From Bacillota bacterium (GTDB taxonomy: Bacteria; Bacillota; Clostridia; Lachnospirales; Lachnospiraceae), in contig JAFAGA010000002.1 of assembly GCA_023423045.1 (NCBI GenBank), positions 1 to 46,277 of the forward strand: a stretch of DNA of 46,277 bases, given 5' to 3'. Positions 26,325 to 32,419 of the stretch are shown one piece after another. The translations under genes and the position numbers were made by a program. Numbering within the stretch: the first letter of the stretch is position 1; each line of letters begins with the position of its first letter. Below the pieces are notes generated by a model. It was given only the letters and a program-made list of their open reading frames with translations. It was not told where the DNA came from and searched no databases.

Positions 26325-27577
26325 CCCTTTTCTCCTTTCACTTCCACGCTCAGAGTGTCATCTTTGGTCAAATGAAGCCGGCTCATATCCAGCCTGATCG
26401 TTTCCATTTCCGGAGGCTTTAAATAGGCATATTTCTTTTGGAAAATTTGTTTTTGGTTGACGGATATGGTTAAGGTTGCTTTCTTCAATACCTGGCTGCT
26501 TCTGAAATAGAAAGTGGCAGGGGTGTCAGCCGGAGGAATATGGAGCCGCTGCGGTACAAAATAGAGAAAATCGCTGCTCACCTGAAATTCGGCAGCTTCC
26601 TTTGGTTCATAACAATAATTAGCCGCCGCCTTTCCTGCCAGTTCCCCGCTTTCAGATACATAATCCACTAAATCATTGACATGAAGTGCATTCCCGCAGG
26701 TAAAAATGCCCGGTATACTGGTCATAAAATCGTCGTCACATACAGGACCTTTCGTTCTTGGATCGATCCGGACCTTCAGACTTTCTGCCAGCTCATTTTC
26801 CGGAAGCAGACCCACCGACAGAATCAATGCATCGCATTCCACGATTTCTTCCGTGCCGGGAATGGGTGCCATCGACTCGTCCACCTTCATGATTTCCACT
26901 GCCTGCAACCGATCTTCCCCAAAAAGCCTGGTCACCGTATAGGATAAAAACAGAGGAATTTCAAAATCATTAAGGCACTGCATAATATTCCTTGTAAGTC
27001 CGGAGGGCGTAGGTTTTGCCTCGTATACTCCGCACACCTTTGCTCCCTCCAACGTAAGTCTCCTTGCCATAATCAGTCCGATATCGCCGCTTCCTAAAAT
27101 AACACATTTTCTGGTGGGCAGCTGGCCCAGAATGTTGGTATAGTACTGGGCTGTTCCGGCTGTAAATACGCCCGCGGGCCTTGTTCCGTGAATAAAAACC
27201 TGCTTCGAGGTCCTTTCCCTGCAGCCGGTTGCCAGGACAATGGACGTCGCAGTATATTCAACCACACCGTCTGTGTTTACCACACGGATTCGGTAGCTGT
27301 GTTCAAGGGGTTCAATAGCGGTAACATAAGTCAGGATATGAAAAGCAATTCCTCTTTGACGGAACTCATTGATAAAACGCTGTGCATATTCCGGGCCGGA
27401 GAGCTTTTCCTGAAACCGAAGTAAGCCAAAGCCGTCATGAATACACTGTTTTAATATACCTCCAAGCCTTGCTTCGCGTTCAATCAATAAAACACGTGCG
27501 CCTTCCCTGTCTGCGGAGATGGCAGCAGCCAGGCCCGCAGGCCCTCCGCCGATTACAATTACATCATAGCTTAACAC
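26321..27577 (-). CDS. NAD(P)/FAD-dependent oxidoreductase of the GlpA-partner type
   Basis: The 418-residue protein carries two Rossmann folds: FAD site YDVIVIGGGPAGLAAAISA at the N-terminus and a second site VILGSGDIGLIMARRL near residue 155-170, and the ATG motif IVLATGCRER. The closing DGIFTCGNALH-like segment (SIPGIFTCGNALHVNDLVD) contacts FAD. It is the second component of the anaerobic glycerol-3-phosphate-dehydrogenase-type trio found with GlpA-like and DUF1667 proteins. The start is GTG at 27577 after GGGGGG, overlapping the GlpA-like gene by seven bases. It likely shuttles electrons between the flavin dehydrogenase and NAD(P). Confidence 0.9.
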   Translation of the reverse strand: MLSYDVIVIGGGPAGLAAAISADREGARVLLIEREARLGGILKQCIHDGFGLLRFQEKLSGPEYAQRFINEFRQRGIAFHILTYVTAIEPLEHSYRIRVVNTDGVVEYTATSIVLATGCRERTSKQVFIHGTRPAGVFTAGTAQYYTNILGQLPTRKCVILGSGDIGLIMARRLTLEGAKVCGVYEAKPTPSGLTRNIMQCLNDFEIPLFLSYTVTRLFGEDRLQAVEIMKVDESMAPIPGTEEIVECDALILSVGLLPENELAESLKVRIDPRTKGPVCDDDFMTSIPGIFTCGNALHVNDLVDYVSESGELAGKAAANYCYEPKEAAEFQVSSDFLYFVPQRLHIPPADTPATFYFRSSQVLKKATLTISVNQKQIFQKKYAYLKPPEMETIRLDMSRLHLTKDDTLSVEVKGEKG

Positions 27578-29328
27578 CCGGTTCCCCCCTTTGTCTCTCC
27601 CAGAGTAATATAGGCAGCTTCCCCGGATTTTTTAACTTTCTGAAGGGATAGATTTTCATGCTCACTTATAATCTGAGCTACCAGCGGCATGCAAAAGCCT
27701 CCCTGACATCGGCCCATTCCCGGCCGGACCCGTTTCTTGATACCGTCTATGGTCGGCACCGGAATGGGAGAGTTGAGCGCATCAATAATCTCACCTTTAC
27801 TGATTTCTTCACAGCGGCATATAATTATTCCATAATCCGGATTGTTTTGGATTACTTTGGTACGCTCCTCATTAGACATACCTCTTAACACCGGGATGCC
27901 CTTCCGTCTTGAATGGAAGGAGTCATTCTTTATAACCGCCTGTGTTTTTGATAGCTCTTCAATAGCCATTGCTTCCACATCCAGGGCAACTGCCGGTGCG
28001 GTTGTTAATCCGGGAGACTGAATGCCCGCACAGTGGATGAGATTTTTTGTTTTTCTTCCCTTTTCAATCACAAAATCTTCTTCAAAGGTTGCTGCCCGGA
28101 CTCCCGTAAAATATGTAATAATATCACGTTCGGATAATCCTTTTGCCGTTAATTTCTGCTTTGCAAATACTTCCTTAATACTGTTGTTTTCCGTTGCAAA
28201 GTTCTCTTTTTCATAGGTTTCGATTGCATTGGGCCCCACAAGTAAATTTTCATCTACGGTTCTTAGAATGCCTCCCCCCTTGGTATGAGTTTTACTGCGG
28301 GTGATTAGTTTAATGGATGCAATGGAGTTTACCAGGTGGGATGCTTTTTTGTCCAGGATGGAATTTGTACCTTTCCTTGGGTGGATTGAATAAAACCGGT
28401 CCTTTGCCATTGCGGCGACGTCCTCTGCAAAAGTTCCGGCTGCGTTAATCACGAGCCTGGGATAAACAGTTCCTTTATTTGTCTTCACGCTTTCAATCCG
28501 ATGGCCTGTTACCTCCATACCTAAAACAGCGGTATTCAGGGAAACCCTTGCGCCGTTTTGCACTGCATTCTCAGCGTATGCAATTGTCAGTGCGTAGGGA
28601 CTGACACAGCCTGCGCTTGGATTATGTAAGGCAAATTCAAATTCATCGTTTAATTCCGGCTCCCGTTTTCTTAATTCCTTTTTACCGATGACTTTTGTAT
28701 CTCTTACACCGCAGATATTTCTTCTATGCCAGGCATAAGCCGCTACGAGAGGGTAGTAATATTTTTGTTTGAAGCAGGCATATTGTCCCCTTCTCTTAAA
28801 TGGGACATCCAGCTCCTCACATATCCGGTCGAAGAGTTGATTGCCCGGCAATACATAGTGTTGTTTTAAGCTTCCCTTGCTCAAGTCGACTCCCGGATGC
28901 ACTTCCCCATCGTTTCGCCCGGATGCTTGCATGGCAAGATCCCCTTCTTTTTCTACCAGTAAAATATCCAGCTTCCATTTGGATAATTCCCGTGCGATAC
29001 TGGCTCCTGAGATACCGCCGCCGATAATCAGGACATCCGGCCCCATGCCCTCCAGTTCCGTTGAAACTTCCTTTGGAACTCTCATGGCGGGGATATCCGT
29101 ATCCATAAGCTGAATGTCGTTCACTACATGCAACCGCCTGTCTTTGCCGACACACATGCGGCATGCTTTTACAATATCCTCCCAATGTTCCAACTGTCCA
29201 ATGACCCGAATGCAATCCTCCTCTACCTTTGCAGATACCTTTCCGGGAAAGCAATTCTCAAGTCTTTGATTCAGTTTCCGCTCGAAGCGTTCTCTGAGCA
29301 TTCCCTCACTTCTTTCTAAGTCGTACAC
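27571..29328 (-). CDS. GlpA-like FAD dehydrogenase with N-terminal BON-like domain
   Basis: The product oxidises a phosphorylated polyol or similar by family. Residues 30-74 (VSAKVEEDCIRVIGQLEHWE ... VVNDIQ) resemble a BON domain. A DAO-type FAD domain starts at DVLIIGGGISGASIARE (FAD GxGxxG at 103-108) and continues with ASGRNDGEVHPG. The C-terminus is a BFD-like [2Fe-2S] domain with C504, C506, C541 and C546 (CRCEE ... MGRCQGGFC). This order fits anaerobic glycerol-3-phosphate dehydrogenase subunit A. The start is uncertain: GTG at 29328 lies only ~14 bases after the predicted transcription start, while ATG at 29301 (576 residues) gives a normal leader but only a weak site (GAGGGA next to it). 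It heads the cluster. Confidence 0.87.
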   Translation of the reverse strand: MYDLERSEGMLRERFERKLNQRLENCFPGKVSAKVEEDCIRVIGQLEHWEDIVKACRMCVGKDRRLHVVNDIQLMDTDIPAMRVPKEVSTELEGMGPDVLIIGGGISGASIARELSKWKLDILLVEKEGDLAMQASGRNDGEVHPGVDLSKGSLKQHYVLPGNQLFDRICEELDVPFKRRGQYACFKQKYYYPLVAAYAWHRRNICGVRDTKVIGKKELRKREPELNDEFEFALHNPSAGCVSPYALTIAYAENAVQNGARVSLNTAVLGMEVTGHRIESVKTNKGTVYPRLVINAAGTFAEDVAAMAKDRFYSIHPRKGTNSILDKKASHLVNSIASIKLITRSKTHTKGGGILRTVDENLLVGPNAIETYEKENFATENNSIKEVFAKQKLTAKGLSERDIITYFTGVRAATFEEDFVIEKGRKTKNLIHCAGIQSPGLTTAPAVALDVEAMAIEELSKTQAVIKNDSFHSRRKGIPVLRGMSNEERTKVIQNNPDYGIIICRCEEISKGEIIDALNSPIPVPTIDGIKKRVRPGMGRCQGGFCMPLVAQIISEHENLSLQKVKKSGEAAYITLGETKGGTGC

Positions 29329-29349
29329 GTGACCGACTCTTTTTTCTTT

Positions 29350-29378
29350 ATATTACCACTAATATTAAAATATGTCAA
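29350..29378 (-). promoter_or_regulatory. Promoter of the redox/kinase cluster with TetR-type dyad
   Basis: On the - strand TTGACA (29373-29378) and TAATAT (29350-29355) are 17 bases apart, a near-consensus sigma-A promoter. The -10 box is one arm of a perfect inverted repeat ATATTA-CCAC-TAATAT (29350-29365), which would cover RNA polymerase contacts. The divergent TetR-family gene is the obvious candidate binder (inference). Confidence 0.75.
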
Positions 29379-29500
29379 TTTGTTCCTAATGTTTCTTGGC
29401 CAAAGCCAAAGTTCCGAGGTTGCCAGTCGGGGAATATAATGCCCCCTCACACACAGGACGTAAGACACATGATTGGAAGCTGCGGGCTGCACCGGAACGA

Positions 29501-29530
29501 TTGGACAAATGGAAGAAAAAAGATTATAAT
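29501..29530 (+). promoter_or_regulatory. Promoter of the TetR gene
   Basis: TTGGAC (29501-29506) and TATAAT (29525-29530) are 18 bases apart, with the TetR start 55 bases beyond the -10 box. It is separated from the divergent cluster promoter by about 120 bases. Confidence 0.6.
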
Positions 29531-29584
29531 ATTTCAAATAAACCATGATTTCAATTTAATTCTAAAGAGGGAAAGAGAGATTAT

Positions 29585-30166
29585 ATGGCTGCTCCTAGAA
29601 AAGATAATGTCAAGGATTTAATCCTGAATGCAATAGAGCAATTGCTGGAAACACAGAAGCTGTCGGAAATAACATTTGCCCAAATCGCTGCAAATGCCGG
29701 CATCTCAAAAGGAACACTTTATTATCATTATAAAAGCAAAAATGATATTTTGTTTGATCTGACCGATAAATATCTGAAGCAGCAGTGGGATGATTTTATT
29801 GCGTGGACGGAAAATCCGGAAAAGGATACCTCGATACATCGTCTTGTGCAGTATGTTTTGGAACGTGATGTGGCGAATGCGGGATTGCGCCTGCACTTTT
29901 TTTATGATGCCATGCTTGGCAATGAGGAAATCCGCTCCAAGCTGATGCAGCGGTATGCGGATTTTGCAAATTTAATATCAAAAAAGATCAGCGAACGGAA
30001 TGCGAAGCTTCCTGCGGAATATATTACCTGGCTGGTTCTGCTGGCAAGTGACGGACTGTTCATTCACAAGACGTTAAATAATGATAATATAGACACGGAT
30101 CAGTTCATCAGGCAGAGCGGGAAATTTGTAAAGCAAGTTCTGTCCTATATAGAAAACGAAGCATAG
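29585..30166 (+). CDS. TetR-family regulator of the redox/kinase cluster
   Basis: The 193-residue protein begins with a TetR helix-turn-helix (about 8-55; LSEITFAQIAANAGISKGTLYYHYKSKNDILF), followed by a helical ligand-binding region ending in QFIRQSGKFVKQVLSYIEN. GAGGG lies about ten bases before the ATG. Divergent placement next to the GlpA-like cluster and the dyad over that cluster's promoter suggest it represses the cluster until a substrate or product binds. The inducer is unknown. Confidence 0.9.
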   Translation: MAAPRKDNVKDLILNAIEQLLETQKLSEITFAQIAANAGISKGTLYYHYKSKNDILFDLTDKYLKQQWDDFIAWTENPEKDTSIHRLVQYVLERDVANAGLRLHFFYDAMLGNEEIRSKLMQRYADFANLISKKISERNAKLPAEYITWLVLLASDGLFIHKTLNNDNIDTDQFIRQSGKFVKQVLSYIENEA

Positions 30167-30187
30167 TAACATCAGGGAGAGAAGACG

Positions 30188-30213
30188 TATGGCACCAATT
30201 TTCCTATGCCATA
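30188..30213 (+). terminator. Hairpin after the TetR gene
   Basis: TATGGCA (30188-30194) pairs with TGCCATA (30207-30213). There is no T run on the + strand, so it is a weak terminator or 3' stabiliser of the TetR message. Confidence 0.4.
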
Positions 30214-30241
30214 AAAAAGGCCCATCCGCATGGACAGGCCT
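30213..30241 (-). terminator. Terminator of the small Cys peptide gene
   Basis: On the - strand AGGCC-tg-TCC-atgc-GGA-tg-GGCCT forms a hairpin with one internal loop and is followed by six T. It lies 24 bases after the peptide stop codon; no other - strand gene ends here, which supports the peptide gene as a real transcript. Confidence 0.8.
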
Positions 30242-30264
30242 AAAAAAACTTAGTTGCAAGAGCT

Positions 30265-30348
30265 TTAGTTACAAGAACTATAATTACAATATTTTAAAAT
30301 CTGATTTAATAAATCGCTGAAATTACATGAGCTGAATTTAAAACACAT
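30265..30348 (-). CDS. 27-residue Cys-containing peptide (new small gene)
   Basis: A 27-codon frame starts with ATG at 30346-30348 and ends with TAA at 30265-30267. An ideal ribosome site, AAAGGAGG, lies eight bases before the start. The peptide starts MCFKFSSCN and ends YCNYSSCN, with Cys at 2, 8, 21 and 26 and the word SSCN twice, around a hydrophobic middle (FSDLLNQILKY). A promoter candidate and three spaced repeats lie upstream and an intrinsic terminator lies downstream, so it should be transcribed alone. There is no signal peptide and no modifying-enzyme gene next to it. It might be a signalling peptide, a metal- or redox-binding peptide or the precursor of a modified peptide; I do not recognise a family. 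Confidence 0.7.
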   Translation of the reverse strand: MCFKFSSCNFSDLLNQILKYCNYSSCN

Positions 30349-30386
30349 ATTGTTTGCCTCCTTTTGAAGATTGCTATCTCTTAGGA

Positions 30387-30415
30387 ACAATAAGATTGTA
30401 ACATATGTGTAACAA
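30387..30415 (-). promoter_or_regulatory. Promoter candidate of the Cys peptide gene
   Basis: On the - strand TTGTTA (30410-30415) and TATTGT (30387-30392) are 17 bases apart, placing transcription start near 30380 and giving a ~30-base leader. The -35 box lies inside the 11-bp repeats. Confidence 0.5.
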
Positions 30416-30424
30416 ATATGTAAT
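30396..30424 (+). promoter_or_regulatory. Three 11-bp-spaced repeats in the divergent promoter
   Basis: TGTAAC, TGTAAC and TGTAAT begin at 30397, 30408 and 30419, exactly 11 bases apart, so they lie on one face of the helix. On the + strand TTGTAA (30396) and TGTAAT (30419) also form a -35/-10 pair with a 17-base spacer for the membrane-protein gene at 30500. A regulator bound here would act on both divergent genes. Confidence 0.55.
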
Positions 30425-30499
30425 ATTTAAATAGTGGTTCGTCAGTTAGCATATGGGCATATCTGAAAATTAAGGAAAGAAGTGTAGGAGGATACAATA

Positions 30500-30964
30500 A
30501 TGGGGCATTTAGGCTTTTCATATATCGGGTTGATTTTCTTATTGATGCTGATAATTCCTAATCTTATATGGACAAGACATCAGCCAGAGGATTACAATTT
30601 TCAATGCGAGAACAAGATCTTATTATTTTTTGAGCGTGTTGGCCAGGCCCTTGTTACCTGCACGGTACTGATTTTTTCAGACTTTAATCTGCGTCCATGG
30701 ACGACATGGAGCCTATGGCTGATTGCCGCAGGGGGACTTATGCTCCTGTATGAGTGCTGGTGGATCAGATATTTCAGAAGTCAAAGAACGTTGGGCGACT
30801 TTTACAGCAGCTTTTTCGGCGTGCCTGTAGCCGGTGCCACCCTTCCTGTCGCTGCTTTTTTTCTTCTGGGTATCTATGGGAAAGTGGTATGGCTTTTAAT
30901 TTCGGTAGTAATTTTAGGAATTGGGCATATAGGCATTCATCTTCAGCACCGTAAGGAGCTCTGA
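30500..30964 (+). CDS. Small integral membrane protein, unknown
   Basis: This 154-residue protein has about four or five hydrophobic segments (GLIFLLMLIIPNLIW, ALVTCTVLIFSDF, WSLWLIAAGGLMLLYECW, AGATLPVAAFFLLGIYGK, VVWLLISVVILGIGHIGIH). A conserved-looking short motif WTRHQPEDYN follows the first helix. AGGAGG precedes the ATG. It is divergent from the Cys peptide gene across shared repeats and convergent with the MerR-like gene. Such polytopic proteins sometimes export or sense peptides, but nothing in the sequence proves it. Confidence 0.82.
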   Translation: MGHLGFSYIGLIFLLMLIIPNLIWTRHQPEDYNFQCENKILLFFERVGQALVTCTVLIFSDFNLRPWTTWSLWLIAAGGLMLLYECWWIRYFRSQRTLGDFYSSFFGVPVAGATLPVAAFFLLGIYGKVVWLLISVVILGIGHIGIHLQHRKEL

Positions 30965-30979
30965 TCATCATATCTGCGG

Positions 30980-31705
30980 TCACCACCCCTCATATTCGTT
31001 CCGTTCAACCTGGGTACATAGATGATACAGGGCACAGATGCTGCGAATCTGTGCCCTGTTTAACAGCACTAAATGACTTTCTATGCTGGCGACAATGGCG
31101 GAGATTTTTTCCGTATCGTCAAAGTTAAATTTCTGCATTTCTTTGCGGATTTGTTCTACGGCATACTTCTCGCCCCGTGCCCGCATAGAGAGCTTGAGAG
31201 CTTGAAGCATCAGGATTTCATCGACATGGGACTGCGTAAAGGCTCTATAGTTATTTGCGGTACAGCGGTCTGCGGATATAAGCCCGATCTTATCCCAATA
31301 TCGTATGGTAGAGGGAAGAATTCCGGTAGCTTTGCTTATGGCATCGATAGAATATTCCTTTGGTGCGGAGGCTTTCTTTTTATGCATAAAGCGCTGCTTG
31401 ATCTGTTCACAAACATATTTGTCGTTTTGAAGGGCAGCCTGGGCTTTATTGGCCATCCAAAGCGCTTCGTCGATCTGCCTTTCCAGAACCGGTTTCAGGA
31501 TTTTGCCAATCTCCGATAAAGTAAAACCATGCATCATTTCCCTGATGCAAATGAAGTAAGCGATATGCTCGGCGGTATAGATCCGGTAGCCGTTGGAGGA
31601 GCGCATAACCGCGGGAATCATCCCGAACATTTCATAATGCCGGAGCATCGTTGTGCTCACCTTTAATCTTCTTGCAATATCAACAGGCCGTATCGCCATA
31701 TCCAT
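30980..31705 (-). CDS. Tandem MerR-family regulator (two HTH domains)
   Basis: The 241-residue protein contains two MerR-type winged helix-turn-helix domains: residues about 5-72 (IRPVDIARRLKVSTTMLRHY...NGYRIYTAEHI) and 117-190 (YSIDAISKATGILPSTIRYW...NNYRAFTQSHV), each with the usual R-x-Y/W turn, joined by a helical segment. MerR proteins normally carry one such domain and dimerise. AAGGGA precedes the ATG. It is divergent from the truncated MFS gene, the usual layout for a multidrug-pump regulator. It may still control the UvrA-like gene downstream. Confidence 0.9.
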   Translation of the reverse strand: MDMAIRPVDIARRLKVSTTMLRHYEMFGMIPAVMRSSNGYRIYTAEHIAYFICIREMMHGFTLSEIGKILKPVLERQIDEALWMANKAQAALQNDKYVCEQIKQRFMHKKKASAPKEYSIDAISKATGILPSTIRYWDKIGLISADRCTANNYRAFTQSHVDEILMLQALKLSMRARGEKYAVEQIRKEMQKFNFDDTEKISAIVASIESHLVLLNRAQIRSICALYHLCTQVERNEYEGW

Positions 31706-31816
31706 TCACATTCCCTTCTGTATGTTTCATACATTAGAATTCTATCTTTATATATTATAATTACATTCATTATACATTACAATACTACTCTAAGGTTTTT
31801 GCAATATAATAGGCTG

Positions 31817-31837
31817 ATGGAGCGCAAAATCCTCCAT
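31817..31837. promoter_or_regulatory. Dyad between MerR gene and truncated MFS gene
   Basis: ATGGAG (31817-31822) and CTCCAT (31832-31837) form a dyad with a 9-base centre, between a TATAAT at 31805-31810 and another at 31854-31859. It could be the operator of the MerR-like protein, but no convincing -35 box with a MerR-typical 19-base spacer was found. Confidence 0.35.
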
Positions 31838-31891
31838 TATTGCATTAATGTTATATAATAAAGATAGAAATATAGAAAAGGAGTATTCGAT

Positions 31892-32377
31892 ATGGAATCT
31901 GATAAAATTCAGGAAACAGAATGGAAAAGGCGATTTTTTACCATCGTGGCGGGGCAGACTATTTCTCTAATCGGGAGCAGTGCGGTACAGTTTTCTCTAA
32001 TCTGGTGGCTGGCGAGTGAAACCACTTCCCCGATCATGATGTCGCTGGCCGGGCTTTTTGCCTTTTTACCTCAGCTGTTGCTGGGACCGTTTGCCGGTGT
32101 TTGGATTGACCGGTGGAGGCGGAAAACAGTGATTATCTGCGCTGATATGTTCACCGGCCTTGTAGCGGCCTTGTTCGCGCTTTCCTTCCTGGTGTGGTCA
32201 CCTCCCTATTGGCTGGTCTGTGTTGTGCTTGGTGTCCGTGCCGTTGCAGGTGTATTCCATACGCCGGCGATTCAGGCCGTTGTGCCCATGCTGGTGCCGG
32301 GAGAGGAGTTGGTGAAAGCAAATGGATGGAGCCAGCTTTTGCAGGCCGGAGCCTTTATGCTTGGCCCTGTAATATAG
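31892..32377 (+). pseudogene. 3'-truncated MFS drug-efflux transporter
   Basis: The first 161 residues match the N-terminal domain of a major facilitator drug transporter: IVAGQTISLIGSSAVQFSLIWW, the loop-2/3 motif GPFAGVWIDRWRRKTVI, and a segment close to the family start of TM5 (LLQAGAFMLGPVI). It then stops with TAG at 32375-32377, whereas relatives run to about 400 residues. No remaining transporter code follows before the UvrA-like gene 43 bases later. AAAAGGAG precedes the ATG. A deletion has removed the second half, so the pump should be inactive. Confidence 0.8.
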
Positions 32378-32419
32378 CATATCTCTATACCAGGATGAAT
32401 TTTATATAGGAGGCACAGC

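Noticed and set aside
31801..31860. A MerR-type 19-base-spacer promoter upstream of the truncated MFS gene.
   Set aside because: Neither TATAAT box has a recognisable -35 box at the required distance; only the dyad at 31817-31837 is reported.
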